The notes under the pieces were generated by a model. That model was not told the DNA's origin and searched no databases. It saw only the letters and a program-made list of their open reading frames with translations. This document shows, piece by piece, positions 7,769 through 16,649 of a stretch of DNA of 64,000 bases. The stretch lies in assembly GCA_958448705.1 (NCBI GenBank), contig CAUDEY010000002.1:124001-188000 (forward strand). The letters are read 5' to 3'. Numbering within the stretch: position 1 is the stretch's first letter; each line of letters begins with the position of its first letter. The stretch is from UMGS1322 sp900550765 (lineage in GTDB: Bacteria > Bacillota > Clostridia > Christensenellales > QALW01). The position numbers and the translations under genes were made by a program.

Positions 7769-9106
7769 TTAATCAAGGAAGCCCTTGTAATGACGCATTA
7801 CCATCTGCGACTGCAGCTGTTTGGTCACTTCAATCGAAACGCTTACGATGATCAAAAGACCTGTGGAGCTGAACGTAAGGGCAAGATTTAATATGGAGTT
7901 TGCATACTGCGGAGATACCGAACCTAAAATCGCGCTGGCGATCATCGGAATGGTAGAGATGATGCCCAGATATAAACCGCTGAAGAGCACCAGTCGCTTA
8001 TTCACCTTATTCAAATAATCGGTAGTAGGCTTGCCGGGGCGAATGCCTTGGATAAAGCCGCCGTACTTCTGCAGATTTTTGGAAGTTTCCGCAGCGTTAA
8101 AGGTAATGGCCGAATAGAAGAAAGCAAACCCAATGGTCAGCAAAAAGCTTACAATCGTATAACCCCAGGTTCCCGAACCCAGCCATTTGGAATAAAACGT
8201 TTCAAATGCACCGCCGCTCCAGAACATTCCCGCAATAATGCTGGGGAACATTAAAAGCGACATGGAAAAAATCAACGGAAGAACGCCGCAGGAATTCGGC
8301 TTAATCGGCATATAGGTGCTCTGGCCGCCGTAAACCTTCCGTCCGGAAACGCGCTTGGCATACTGAATGGCAATTCTGCGCTCCCCCAGTTCCACAAAGA
8401 TAACAACCACAATCAAAGCAAGAATTGCTACTAAAATGATCGGAAGAATCCACCAAAGAGCGTTATTACCGGCTTGTGAATTCGCACTTGCCTGCTCAAT
8501 ATAGGACTGCGCCGTGGAAGGCAGACGCGCGATGATACCGACAAAGATAATCATCGAAATACCGTTGCCCAGGCCCTTTTCGCTGATGCGGTCGCCGATC
8601 CAAATGGCAACGGCCGTACCCGCAGTAAGGGAAACACCGATCAGCACATAGGCCAAAATGGTAGTCGCGGTGGAAGTCAGCATAGAGGAAACAATGATAT
8701 CGGCGCCGTTTCGGCTAAAGGACCAACAAATCCCTACTGCCTGCAAAAACGCAAGACCAATGGCGCTGTAACGCACAATTTTGTTGATCTTTTCCCGCCC
8801 GTTCTCCTCTTTGCCCATGCGCTCCAATCCGGGAATTACCACCTGAAGCAGCTGAATGATAATCGAGGCGTTAATATAGGGTGAAATACCCATAGCCATA
8901 AAGGTATAGCCCTCTAAGGAACCACCGGTAATGATATTCATCAGGCCCCAAATATTCTGGTTGGCAGCGTCGATGGTCAAGGAGGGATTTACACCCGGCG
9001 TGGGTATGTAGCAGCAAAGCCGGAAGATCAGCAGAAGCAGCAACGTATAGAGGATCTTCTTGCGAAGCTCCGGGATCTTCCACGCGTTTTTATAAACCGA
9101 AAACAT
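7769..9106 (-). CDS. secY: Preprotein translocase subunit SecY
   Basis: This is the channel-forming subunit of the SecYEG translocon. The 445-aa product has ten predicted TM helices. The plug and gate region (IYTPGVNP-like, here IPTPGVNPS) and GISPYINASIIIQLLQ, together with GLGNGISMIIFVGI, VVIFVELGERRIAIQYAKR and the cytoplasmic loop QKYGGFIQGIRPGKPT, are diagnostic. It lies 3 nt after rplO and 12 nt before adk. Length is slightly above the Bacillus protein. Confidence 0.98.
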   Translation of the reverse strand: MFSVYKNAWKIPELRKKILYTLLLLLIFRLCCYIPTPGVNPSLTIDAANQNIWGLMNIITGGSLEGYTFMAMGISPYINASIIIQLLQVVIPGLERMGKEENGREKINKIVRYSAIGLAFLQAVGICWSFSRNGADIIVSSMLTSTATTILAYVLIGVSLTAGTAVAIWIGDRISEKGLGNGISMIIFVGIIARLPSTAQSYIEQASANSQAGNNALWWILPIILVAILALIVVVIFVELGERRIAIQYAKRVSGRKVYGGQSTYMPIKPNSCGVLPLIFSMSLLMFPSIIAGMFWSGGAFETFYSKWLGSGTWGYTIVSFLLTIGFAFFYSAITFNAAETSKNLQKYGGFIQGIRPGKPTTDYLNKVNKRLVLFSGLYLGIISTIPMIASAILGSVSPQYANSILNLALTFSSTGLLIIVSVSIEVTKQLQSQMVMRHYKGFLD

Positions 9107-9108
9107 GG

Positions 9109-9552
9109 TTAAATCACCTCAGCCTTTCCTCCGAGCGCCTCAATCTTCTGCTGAGCCGTCCGAGTAAAGGCTGCAACCTGAACAGTAAGCCGCTTTGTAA
9201 TTTCACCGTTGCCAAGTACTTTTACGCCATCCTTCTCGATTTTGCTGATCATGCCTTTTTCCTTCAAAAGCGCCGCGGTAACCACGGTATCTTCGTCAAA
9301 GGCCTCCAGTCTTGAAATATTGATTTCCGTATAAATTTTGCCAAAGCGGTTAAAGAAGCCGCGCTTGGGCAGTCTGCGGGTAAGGGGCATCTGGCCGCCT
9401 TCAAAACCGGGGCGTACACCGCCGCCGCTTCTGGCGTTCTGTCCCTTATGGCCCTTGCCGGAGGTCTTGCCCAAACCGCTGCCGGGACCGCGTCCGCGGC
9501 GGCGTCCTGTATGCGTGGCGCCCTCTGCAGGTTTTAAATCTACTAATTTCAT
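9109..9552 (-). CDS. rplO: 50S ribosomal protein L15
   Basis: L15 is a late-assembly protein of the large subunit. The start is placed at the ATG at 9552 (MKLVDLKPAEGATHT) because GGAGG lies just upstream; an in-frame TTG at 9579 would place the SD inside the gene and overlap rpmD. The 147-aa product has the Gly/Arg-rich N-terminus (RRRGRGPGSGLGKTSGKGHKG) and the globular C-terminal part typical of L15. Confidence 0.97.
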   Translation of the reverse strand: MKLVDLKPAEGATHTGRRRGRGPGSGLGKTSGKGHKGQNARSGGGVRPGFEGGQMPLTRRLPKRGFFNRFGKIYTEINISRLEAFDEDTVVTAALLKEKGMISKIEKDGVKVLGNGEITKRLTVQVAAFTRTAQQKIEALGGKAEVI

Positions 9553-9562
9553 ATAAACCTCC

Positions 9563-9739
9563 TTAGTCAACTTCTTCAACGGTCACAAGATGCTTTACCT
9601 TAAAGATCATACCGCGGATGGCGGCATTATCCGGCTTTGTCACCGTGGAATTGGTTTTTTTAAGGCCAAGAGCCTTTACCGTAGCGATCTGATCTTTTTT
9701 ACAGGAGATCGTACTTTTTGTTAATGTAATCTTTAACAT
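9563..9739 (-). CDS. rpmD: 50S ribosomal protein L30
   Basis: The 58-residue product starts MLKITLTKSTIS and contains ALGLKKTNSTV and IRGMIFKVKHLVTVEE, matching bacterial L30. The ATG at 9739 is chosen since AAGGAGG precedes it; the longer in-frame reading overlaps rpsE. It lies between rpsE and rplO as usual. Confidence 0.96.
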   Translation of the reverse strand: MLKITLTKSTISCKKDQIATVKALGLKKTNSTVTKPDNAAIRGMIFKVKHLVTVEEVD

Positions 9740-9752
9740 TCCGGTTTCCTCC

Positions 9753-10253
9753 TTAGCCGATGATCTCTTCAACTGTCTTGCCGCGCATCTGTGCGATCTG
9801 CTCCGCCGTCTTTAAGGAAGCAAGCCCCTGCAGCGTAGCCTTTACACAGTTGGCCGGGTTATTGGAGCCCTGACTCTTGGTAAGGATATCGCGTACGCCT
9901 ACCATCTCCAGCACATCACGCACCGGTCCGCCGGCGATAACACCCGTTCCTTCCGGGGCAGGCATCAGAAGCACCTGACCTCTGCCGAACTTGCCTACAA
10001 CGGCGTGCGGAATCGTAGTATCCTTTAAAGAAACCGTAATCAGATGCTTTTTGGCATCTTCGGTAGCCTTGCGAATTGCCTCGGGAACCTCAATGGCTTT
10101 CCCTTGGCCAACCCCCACATGGCCGTTGCCGTCACCTACAACCACCAGTGCGGCAAGGCGCATATTGCGGCCGCCCTTTACGGTTTTGGCAACACGGTTT
10201 ACCGAAACTAATTTTTCCTTCAAATCCAATGTTTTGGGATCGATTTTATTCAT
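9753..10253 (-). CDS. rpsE: 30S ribosomal protein S5
   Basis: This protein of the small-subunit body is involved in decoding fidelity and mRNA helicase activity of the ribosome. The 166-aa product carries the dsRBD-like RVAKTVKGGRNMRLAALVVVG and the signature GTGVIAGGPVRDVLEMVGV. The ATG at 10253 is preferred over an in-frame TTG six bases upstream because of better spacing to GGGGAGG. Confidence 0.97.
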   Translation of the reverse strand: MNKIDPKTLDLKEKLVSVNRVAKTVKGGRNMRLAALVVVGDGNGHVGVGQGKAIEVPEAIRKATEDAKKHLITVSLKDTTIPHAVVGKFGRGQVLLMPAPEGTGVIAGGPVRDVLEMVGVRDILTKSQGSNNPANCVKATLQGLASLKTAEQIAQMRGKTVEEIIG

Positions 10254-10270
10254 GCTCAAACTGCCTCCCC

Positions 10271-10639
10271 TTAGAATTCCAGGCCCGCTTCACGCGCTGC
10301 CTCGGCAAGCGCCTGTACACGGCCGGTATAGAGGTAGCCACCTCTGTCAAACACAACGGTTTTAATGCCTTTAGCCTGGGCGCGCTCGGCAACGAGTTTG
10401 CCAACATAAGCGGCCGCCTGGGATTTTGTCATCTCTGCGGTTGCCTTCATGGCGTCGCCTTCGATCGTTGACGCAGCGGCAAGCGTATTTCCGGCCTGGT
10501 CATCAATAACCTGAGCATAAATATGACTGTTGCTGCGATATACGTCCAGTCTGGGACGGTCTGCCGTACCGCTTACCTTTTTGCGCACACGGGCATGGCG
10601 CGCCAGGCGATCGGTATTTTTATCTTTCTTATTGATCAT
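10271..10639 (-). CDS. rplR: 50S ribosomal protein L18
   Basis: L18 binds 5S rRNA and attaches it to the large subunit. The 122-aa protein contains RHARVRKKVSGTADRPRLDVYRS and the C-terminal VVFDRGGYLYTGRVQALAEAAREAGLEF, both diagnostic. Normal length; spaced 17 nt from rpsE. Confidence 0.97.
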   Translation of the reverse strand: MINKKDKNTDRLARHARVRKKVSGTADRPRLDVYRSNSHIYAQVIDDQAGNTLAAASTIEGDAMKATAEMTKSQAAAYVGKLVAERAQAKGIKTVVFDRGGYLYTGRVQALAEAAREAGLEF

Positions 10640-10660
10640 ACTGTAAATGCTCCTTTCTGA

Positions 10661-11203
10661 TTATTTCTTACCGGCTTTGCCCTCTTTGAGTGCGACATAC
10701 TCGCCCTCATAGCGGACACCCTTGCCATGATACGGTTCCGGTGCGCGAACGCCGCGAACCTCTGCTGCAAACTGGCCAACGGCCTGCTTATCAATACCGC
10801 GGATGATAATGCTGGTCTGCGAGGGAACTTCTATCGTAATTCCCTCGGGCGCCTCCATCTCTACCGGATGAGAATAGCCCAGCGTAAGTACTAATTTTTT
10901 GCCGTTCATCGCAGCGCGGTAACCGGTTCCCTGAATCGCAAGCGCTTTAGAAAAGCCCTCGGATACGCCGATGACCATATTGTTCAGCAACGTTCTGGTC
11001 AAGCCATGCAGTGCACGGTGTTCTTTATCATCGGAAGGACGCGCAACCGTAACGGAAGCGCCTTCTACTTTAATTTCCATTTCCCTGCTCAGCTGCTGGG
11101 TAAAGGTGCCCTTGGGTCCCTTTGCCGTAACAACATTCCCCTCGGCTACCGTAACAGTAACACCGGCCGGGATTGTTACCGGAAGTCTACCTATTCTTGA
11201 CAT
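10661..11203 (-). CDS. rplF: 50S ribosomal protein L6
   Basis: L6 lies near the sarcin-ricin loop and factor-binding region. The 180-aa product starts MSRIGRLPVTIPAGV and has the two-repeat alpha/beta fold with the signature PEPYHGKGVRYEGE near the C-terminus. It is followed by rplR after 21 nt. Confidence 0.98.
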   Translation of the reverse strand: MSRIGRLPVTIPAGVTVTVAEGNVVTAKGPKGTFTQQLSREMEIKVEGASVTVARPSDDKEHRALHGLTRTLLNNMVIGVSEGFSKALAIQGTGYRAAMNGKKLVLTLGYSHPVEMEAPEGITIEVPSQTSIIIRGIDKQAVGQFAAEVRGVRAPEPYHGKGVRYEGEYVALKEGKAGKK

Positions 11204-11217
11204 ACTCTACCTCCCGA

Positions 11218-11616
11218 TTACCATACGTAAGCAAGAACTTCGCCGCCGATGCCCAGCGCGCGCGCCTGCTTATCCGTCATAATGCCCTTGGATGTGGATA
11301 CAATTGCTATACCCATGCCGCCCAAAACTCTGGGAAGCTCTTCTGCCCGGGCATAAACCCTCAGGCCCGGCTTTGAAATTCTGCGAAGACCTGAAATGAT
11401 TCTTTCCTTGTTTGCCCCGTATTTTAACGTAATACGGATTGTCCCCTGAGGAACTGCGTCGATCACCTCAACGCCTTTAATATAACCCTCGTCAAGAAGA
11501 AGCTGGGCAATCGCCTGCTTTACATTGGACTTGGGGATATCTACTGTACTGTGCCTTGCCACCATCGCATTGCGAATTCTGGTAAGCATATCGGCAATAG
11601 GATCTGTTAAAACCAT
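11218..11616 (-). CDS. rpsH: 30S ribosomal protein S8
   Basis: S8 binds the central domain of 16S rRNA and, in E. coli, represses the spc operon. The 132-aa protein begins DPIADMLTRIRNAMVARHSTVDIP and ends with GIAIVSTSKGIMTDKQAR and GGEVLAYVW, all typical. Normal length and location between rpsN and rplF. Confidence 0.98.
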   Translation of the reverse strand: MVLTDPIADMLTRIRNAMVARHSTVDIPKSNVKQAIAQLLLDEGYIKGVEVIDAVPQGTIRITLKYGANKERIISGLRRISKPGLRVYARAEELPRVLGGMGIAIVSTSKGIMTDKQARALGIGGEVLAYVW

Positions 11617-11643
11617 TATGGTATCCTCCTTCCTTATTTGTTC

Positions 11644-11829
11644 CTACCAACTTGCCTTTTTCACGCCGGGAATCTGGCCCTTATAAGCCAGCTCTCTGAA
11701 GCAGATGCGGCAAATGCCGTATTTGCTGAGCACTGCGTGAGGGCGGCCGCAAATGCTGCAGCGCGTATAGGCGCGCGTGGAGTATTTTGCAGGCTTCTGC
11801 TGCTTGTTAATCATTGCTTTTTTAGCCAT
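11644..11829 (-). CDS. rpsN: 30S ribosomal protein S14, type Z
   Basis: The short (61-aa) zinc-containing form of S14 has Cys24, Cys27, Cys40 and Cys43 in CSICGRP and YGICRICF. It is a head protein of the small subunit. The zinc-free paralogue that some Firmicutes carry is not in this window. Position between rplE and rpsH is standard. Confidence 0.98.
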   Translation of the reverse strand: MAKKAMINKQQKPAKYSTRAYTRCSICGRPHAVLSKYGICRICFRELAYKGQIPGVKKASW

Positions 11830-11847
11830 AAATGAAATCCCCCTCTA

Positions 11848-12387
11848 TCAGTTTGCGTAAGGCATGCCCATCAGGCCTAACAGCTCGCGGGCTTCCTCAT
11901 CGGTCTTTGCGGTAGTAACAAATATCACGTCCATCCCCCGAACTTTATCGATCTTATCATACTCGATCTCAGGGAATATCAGCTGCTCCTTGATGCCCAG
12001 GGCGTAGTTGCCTCTGCCGTCAAAAGCGTTGGCGGAAACACCGTGGAAGTCACGAACGCGCGGAAGTGCTATATTCAAGAGCTTATCTACGAATTCATAC
12101 ATTCTTTCGCCGCGAAGCGTTACCTTTGCGCCGATGTTCATGCCTTCGCGGACCTTGAAGTTAGCAACAGACTTTTTAGCCTTTGTAACAACAGGCGCCT
12201 GACCTGTGATCAGCGCGATCTCCTGCACGGCAGCGTCAAACTTTTTAGCGTCGTCCTTTACATCGCCCAAACCGGCGTTCACAACGACCTTTTCAAGCTT
12301 GGGTACCTGCATGACGTTCTTATAGCCGAACTTCTTTTCCATTGCCGGAACGATCTCGCTTACATATTTATCTTTTAATCTGGCCAT
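11848..12387 (-). CDS. rplE: 50S ribosomal protein L5
   Basis: L5 binds 5S rRNA and forms the inter-subunit bridge with S13. The 179-aa product contains VMQVPKLEKVVVNAGLGD, LITGQAPVVTKAKKSVANFKVREG and GRGNYALGIKEQLIFPEI, all conserved in L5. It follows rplX after 24 nt. Confidence 0.98.
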   Translation of the reverse strand: MARLKDKYVSEIVPAMEKKFGYKNVMQVPKLEKVVVNAGLGDVKDDAKKFDAAVQEIALITGQAPVVTKAKKSVANFKVREGMNIGAKVTLRGERMYEFVDKLLNIALPRVRDFHGVSANAFDGRGNYALGIKEQLIFPEIEYDKIDKVRGMDVIFVTTAKTDEEARELLGLMGMPYAN

Positions 12388-12411
12388 AGTATCTCTCCCT
12401 CCGTTCCTTCA

Positions 12412-12738
12412 TTACTGAATGCTCTTATTGCATTTTTTGCAAACGCGCACTTTTTTGCCGTCAACAACGGCATAGCCTACGCGCACGCCTTTTTTGCAGG
12501 AAGGGCAGTATATCATAACATTGGAAGCATCGATCGGAGCTTCCTTCTCTATGCGGCCTCCGGCCTCGCCCATCTTTTTGGGTTTTGTGTGGCGCGTAAC
12601 CATGTTTACGCCTTCAACAATCACCTTATTTTCTGCGGGGAAAGCCTGAAGCACCTTATGCGTTGCAGCCTTATCGCCACTCACGGACTTACTTGTTCCG
12701 CTAATGACAACAACGGTATCGCCTTTTATAACCTTCAT
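12412..12738 (-). CDS. rplX: 50S ribosomal protein L24
   Basis: L24 initiates large-subunit assembly. The N-terminal KOW motif is KVIKGDTVVVISGTSKSVSG. The C-terminal part has two Cys pairs (CPSC and CKKC) that could bind zinc, as in many Firmicutes. Length 108 aa is normal. Confidence 0.97.
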   Translation of the reverse strand: MKVIKGDTVVVISGTSKSVSGDKAATHKVLQAFPAENKVIVEGVNMVTRHTKPKKMGEAGGRIEKEAPIDASNVMIYCPSCKKGVRVGYAVVDGKKVRVCKKCNKSIQ

Positions 12739-12752
12739 TCCGATGTCCCTCC

Positions 12753-13121
12753 TTACAGCACTTCCGGGGCAAGGGAGATAATCTTCATAAAATCTCTTTC
12801 ACGAAGCTCTCTTGCAATGGGCCCGAACACACGGGTTCCGCGGGGAAGCTTTTGATCGTTGATGATAACGGCGGCGTTATCGTCAAAACGGATATACGAG
12901 CCGTCGGCACGGCGAGTGGGTTTTGTTGTACGTACGATAACTGCCTTTACAACGTCGCCCTTTTTCACTACGCCGCCGGGCGCAGCCGTCTTTACGGAAG
13001 CAACAATGGTATCGCCCACGCTGCCGTATCTTCTGAAAGAGCCACCAAGAACTCTTATGCACATAATCTCTTTTGCGCCGGTATTGTCGGCAACCTTCAA
13101 TCTTGTTTGAGGTTGTATCAT
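12753..13121 (-). CDS. rplN: 50S ribosomal protein L14
   Basis: L14 sits at the subunit interface and binds the silencing factor RsfS. The 122-aa product begins MIQPQTRLKVADNTGAKEIMCIRVLGG and contains the signature GDVVKAVIVRTTK; it matches L14 along its full length. It lies between rpsQ and rplX. Confidence 0.98.
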   Translation of the reverse strand: MIQPQTRLKVADNTGAKEIMCIRVLGGSFRRYGSVGDTIVASVKTAAPGGVVKKGDVVKAVIVRTTKPTRRADGSYIRFDDNAAVIINDQKLPRGTRVFGPIARELRERDFMKIISLAPEVL

Positions 13122-13157
13122 AATTTACCCCTTTCCGGGAAAACAGTTTGAAAGAGC

Positions 13158-13412
13158 TTATTTTGCCTTTTCAACTATTTCCACCAATCTCCATCTTTTA
13201 TCTTTGCTCAGCGGCCTTGTTTCCATAATCCGTACGGTGTCGCCGATGCCGCATTCATTTTTCTCATCATGCGCCTTGAATTTTGTGGTACGGTTAACCG
13301 TTTTGCCATAAAGCGGGTGAAGAACCTTTGTTTTTACCGCAACAACGATCGTCTTATCCATTTTATCGCTTACAACGATACCTACTCTCTGTTTACGAAA
13401 GTTTCTTTCCAT
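13158..13412 (-). CDS. rpsQ: 30S ribosomal protein S17
   Basis: S17 is a primary 16S rRNA binder with an OB fold. The 84-aa protein contains RKQRVGIVVSDKMDKTIVV and the signature GDTVRIMETRPLSKDKRWRL. Normal length; 16 nt after rpmC. Confidence 0.98.
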   Translation of the reverse strand: MERNFRKQRVGIVVSDKMDKTIVVAVKTKVLHPLYGKTVNRTTKFKAHDEKNECGIGDTVRIMETRPLSKDKRWRLVEIVEKAK

Positions 13413-13428
13413 TCGTCCTCAACCTCCC

Positions 13429-13629
13429 TTATGCCTGAGCCTTAATCTCGAGCTCACGAAGTATGGTCATTACCCTTGCAATGTCCTTTTTGCAGGCGTC
13501 TATCTGCTTGGGATTGCTCAATTGCCCGGTGGCATTTTGAAAACGGAGGTTAAAAAGCTCTCTTTTGAGTTCAGCCAGCTTGTTGTTCAGCTCATCGGCG
13601 TTCATTTCACGAAGCTTACTCGGTTTCAT
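13429..13629 (-). CDS. rpmC: 50S ribosomal protein L29
   Basis: L29 lies at the polypeptide exit, where it helps dock SRP and trigger factor. The 66-aa helical hairpin protein starts MKPSKLREMNADELNNKL and shows LKRELFNLRFQNATGQL, diagnostic of L29. The ATG at 13629 overlaps the rplP stop by one base (TGATG), so the two are likely translationally coupled. Confidence 0.97.
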   Translation of the reverse strand: MKPSKLREMNADELNNKLAELKRELFNLRFQNATGQLSNPKQIDACKKDIARVMTILRELEIKAQA

Positions 13630-14066
13630 CAAACATCACCGTCCTGTTCTTTGTTGTAATCCTCACGGGTAACGAACTTCACCTTCAGCGGAAGCTTATG
13701 GCTTGCCAGACGAAGCGCTTCGCGTGCGGTAGCCTCATCGATACCGTTCATTTCAAACAGTACGCGGCCCGGCTTAACAACCGCTACCCAGTATTCCGGG
13801 GATCCTTTACCGCTTCCCATTCGTGTTTCAGCGGGCTTTGCCGTAACCGGCTTATCCGGGAAGATCTTGATCCAAACCTGGCCGCTGCGCTTAATATAAC
13901 GCGTCATAGCGATACGGGCGGCCTCAATCTGCGCGCTGGTGATCCATGCCGGCTCAAGCGCTACCAGACCGTAATCACCGTAGGCAATAAAGTTGCCGCG
14001 CTGGGCGGTGCCCTTCATTCTGCCACGGAAAACTCTTCTTCTTTTTACTCTTTTGGGCATTAACAT
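13629..14066 (-). CDS. rplP: 50S ribosomal protein L16
   Basis: L16 is part of the A-site tRNA binding region of the large subunit. The 145-aa product has MLMPKRVKRRRVFRGRMKG, GLVALEPAWITSAQIEAARIAMTR and the RMGSGKGSPEYWVAVVKPGR signature. Stop overlaps the rpmC start. Confidence 0.98.
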   Translation of the reverse strand: MLMPKRVKRRRVFRGRMKGTAQRGNFIAYGDYGLVALEPAWITSAQIEAARIAMTRYIKRSGQVWIKIFPDKPVTAKPAETRMGSGKGSPEYWVAVVKPGRVLFEMNGIDEATAREALRLASHKLPLKVKFVTREDYNKEQDGDV

Positions 14067-14068
14067 AA

Positions 14069-14725
14069 TTACTTGCCTCCTTCTGCTGCGGCAGGCTTCT
14101 TTGCAAGAATCTCACCCTTATATACCCACACCTTTACGCCGATACGGCCATAGGTTGTTGCAGCTTCTGCAAAACCGTAGTCAATATCTGCACGGAGTGT
14201 CTGCAGCGGGATGCTTCCCTCATGATAGCCCTCGCTGCGGGCGATTTCTGCGCCGCCAAGACGGCCGCTTACTAAAATTTTTACCCCTTTGGCTCCCGCA
14301 CGCGTAACACGCTGCATCGACTGCTTCATCGCACGGCGGAAGGAAACGCGCTTCTCCAGCTGCTGGGCAATGCTCTCGGCCACCAGCTGTGCGTCCATAT
14401 CGGGCTTGCGGATCTCCATGATGTTAAGATGAACCTTTTTGCCGAGCATTTTTTCAAGCTCTGCCTTTAAGGCATCGATACCTGCGCCGCCCTTGCCGAT
14501 CAAAGCGCCGGGCTTTGCGGTAAAGATAAAAATCGTTACCGTATTGGACTTACGCTCAATTTCTACCTTAGGAACACTGAAGGCACTGAGCCTTTCTTTT
14601 AAATATTTACGAAGCTTGTTATCTTCATAGATGTTCTGGGCAAAGTCCTTGCCGGCGATCCAGCGGGAATCCCAGTTTTTGATAACACCCACCCTGAGAC
14701 CGTGGGGATTCACTTTCTGACCCAT
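14069..14725 (-). CDS. rpsC: 30S ribosomal protein S3
   Basis: S3 lines the mRNA entry channel. The 218-aa protein has the N-terminal GQKVNPHGLRVGVIKNWDSRW, the KH domain with PGALIGKGGAGIDALK, and the signature of the C-terminal domain (GRLGGAEIARSEGYHEG). Its ATG directly follows the rplV stop, with the SD inside the end of rplV. Confidence 0.98.
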   Translation of the reverse strand: MGQKVNPHGLRVGVIKNWDSRWIAGKDFAQNIYEDNKLRKYLKERLSAFSVPKVEIERKSNTVTIFIFTAKPGALIGKGGAGIDALKAELEKMLGKKVHLNIMEIRKPDMDAQLVAESIAQQLEKRVSFRRAMKQSMQRVTRAGAKGVKILVSGRLGGAEIARSEGYHEGSIPLQTLRADIDYGFAEAATTYGRIGVKVWVYKGEILAKKPAAAEGGK

Positions 14726-15124
14726 TTACTTGTCCTCCTTTATTTCATCAAGGATAACCGTGATGTGGCTGGAACGCTTCAGTATCGGTGAAGCACTGCC
14801 TTTTGCGCGGGGCATAAAGCGCTTAAGCGTGGGGCCCTGGTTCGCATAAACCTCGGCAACATAAAGGTTATCTCTGTTAAGGTACGGAGGGTTGTTCTCC
14901 GCATTGGCGATGGCCGAAAGCAGAACCTTTTCCACCACAGGCGAGGCTGCCTTGGGCGTAAACCGCAGGATAGCAAGGGCTTCATCCACCTGCTTGCCGC
15001 GGATCAAATCAATTACGATACGCACCTTACGGGAAGAAATGCGGATATATTTGGCAATTGCCTTAGGTCTGCGATCGCGCGCTTCCTTGCGGGCAGCGGC
15101 TTTTTCTTTCATTCTTTTTGCCAT
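14726..15124 (-). CDS. rplV: 50S ribosomal protein L22
   Basis: L22 extends a beta-hairpin into the peptide exit tunnel. The 132-aa product includes AIAKYIRISSRKVRIVIDLIRGK and YVAEVYANQGPTLKRFMPRAKG, the family signature. Its N-terminus is slightly extended and basic. It abuts rpsC without a gap. Confidence 0.97.
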   Translation of the reverse strand: MAKRMKEKAAARKEARDRRPKAIAKYIRISSRKVRIVIDLIRGKQVDEALAILRFTPKAASPVVEKVLLSAIANAENNPPYLNRDNLYVAEVYANQGPTLKRFMPRAKGSASPILKRSSHITVILDEIKEDK

Positions 15125-15139
15125 AGCGTCTTCCTCCCC

Positions 15140-15421
15140 TTACTTGTTTCCTGAGGACTTTTCCGAACCGGAGTGACCTCTGAACGTTCTTGTGGGCGCA
15201 AACTCACCCAGCTTATGTCCTACCATATCTTCCGTGATATAAACAGGAACGTGTTTTCTGCCGTCATGCACGGCTATTGTATGGCTTACCATCTGGGGGA
15301 AGATCGTTGAAGATCTTGACCAAGTCTTAATAACCTTCTTATCGCCAGCGGTATTCATTTCTTCAACCTTTTTCAGCAAACGCTCACTGACAAAGGGACC
15401 TTTTTTTACTGACCTGCTCAT
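15140..15421 (-). CDS. rpsS: 30S ribosomal protein S19
   Basis: S19 forms a complex with S13 in the small-subunit head. The 93-aa product begins MSRSVKKGPFVSERLLKKVE and contains STIFPQMVSHTIAVHDGRKHVPVYI and GHKLGEFAPTRTFRGH. Normal length. Confidence 0.98.
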   Translation of the reverse strand: MSRSVKKGPFVSERLLKKVEEMNTAGDKKVIKTWSRSSTIFPQMVSHTIAVHDGRKHVPVYITEDMVGHKLGEFAPTRTFRGHSGSEKSSGNK

Positions 15422-15442
15422 AATGAGCCTCCTTCCGATTTA

Positions 15443-16273
15443 TTAGCCGTTACGGCGCTTTACGATATATTTATCGTTCTTGTTTCTCTTGTTGCGGGTC
15501 TTATAGCCAAGCGCAGGTTTTCCCCAAGGAGTAACCGGGCCCGGACGGCCAACAGGTGACTTTCCTTCACCGCCGCCGTGGGGGTGGTCACAGGGGTTCA
15601 TAACAACACCGCGAACCGTGGGGCGAACGCCCATATGGCGCTTTCTTCCGGCCTTGCCGATCGAAACGTTTTCATGGTCCAGGTTGCCCACCTGACCGAT
15701 GGTAGCCTTGCACTCCATCAGAATGTAGCGAACTTCGCCGCTGGGCAGACGAACCTGCGCATACTTCTCCTCTTTGGCCATCAGCTGGGCCGCATTGCCG
15801 GCCGAACGAACCAGCTGGCCGCCCTTGCCGGGGGTAAGCTCGATGTTATGGATCAGCGTACCTACGGGAATGTTTTTGATCTTCAGCGCGTTTCCGGGCT
15901 TGATATCAGCGGTTTCACCGGCGCAGACCATATCGCCCACGTTCAAACCCAGGGGTGCCAAAATATAACGCTTTTCGCCGTCCACATAGTGCAGCAGCGC
16001 GATATTGGCCGTGCGGTTGGGATCGTACTCAATGGAGGCAACGCGTGCCATGATATCTTCCTTGTTGCGTTTAAAATCGATGATTCTGTACTTTCTTGTA
16101 TTGCCGCCGCCATGATGACGAACGGTTAAACGGCCAACATTGTTCCGGCCGCCGCTCTTGCTTACCTTCGCAAGCAGAGAGCGCTCCGGCGTGGTTTTTG
16201 TGATTTCTTCAAACGCCGAAACCGACATAAAGCGCCGTGCGGGCGAGGTTGGCTTATACTTTCTAATAGCCAT
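15443..16273 (-). CDS. rplB: 50S ribosomal protein L2
   Basis: L2 is essential for subunit association and peptidyl transferase assembly. The 276-aa product starts MAIRKYKPTSPARRFMSV and has the C-terminal signature GVVMNPCDHPHGGGEGKSP, which includes the conserved His implicated in peptidyl transfer. It follows rplW after an 85-nt spacer, longer than most gaps in this operon, in which I see no gene. Confidence 0.98.
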   Translation of the reverse strand: MAIRKYKPTSPARRFMSVSAFEEITKTTPERSLLAKVSKSGGRNNVGRLTVRHHGGGNTRKYRIIDFKRNKEDIMARVASIEYDPNRTANIALLHYVDGEKRYILAPLGLNVGDMVCAGETADIKPGNALKIKNIPVGTLIHNIELTPGKGGQLVRSAGNAAQLMAKEEKYAQVRLPSGEVRYILMECKATIGQVGNLDHENVSIGKAGRKRHMGVRPTVRGVVMNPCDHPHGGGEGKSPVGRPGPVTPWGKPALGYKTRNKRNKNDKYIVKRRNG

Positions 16274-16358
16274 GATTCAACTCCATTTCTCAGCGACGGG
16301 AATTTAAGCTGCTGTGCCTGTCGCTGCGAGTAACGCGCAGCAGCCTGTTCTTTTAAAG

Positions 16359-16649
16359 TTAAGCCATACCCTCGAAGAACTCGATGGCCTTGGAATCCTT
16401 TTTCAAAACGACATACGCCTTTTTCGTGGCCGAGGTCCTGCCCTCATACCGGCCCATGCGCTTGATCTTTCCCTGGGTGGTAACGGTGTTTACCTTTTCC
16501 ACCTTCACGCCGAAAATCTGCTCAACTGCCGTTTTAATCTGGCTTTTGTTGGCCTTGGGCGCAACTTCAAACACATAACGCTTTTCGCTCATCATCCCGT
16601 AGCTCTTTTCGGTAAGCACGGGCTTGATAATGATATCCTCATGGAACAT
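16359..16649 (-). CDS. rplW: 50S ribosomal protein L23
   Basis: L23 at the tunnel exit is the docking site for trigger factor and SRP. The 96-aa protein contains IIKPVLTEKSYGMMSEKRYVFEV and KVNTVTTQGKIKRMGRYEG. Its ATG overlaps the rplD stop by one base (TAATG), suggesting coupled translation. Confidence 0.97.
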   Translation of the reverse strand: MFHEDIIIKPVLTEKSYGMMSEKRYVFEVAPKANKSQIKTAVEQIFGVKVEKVNTVTTQGKIKRMGRYEGRTSATKKAYVVLKKDSKAIEFFEGMA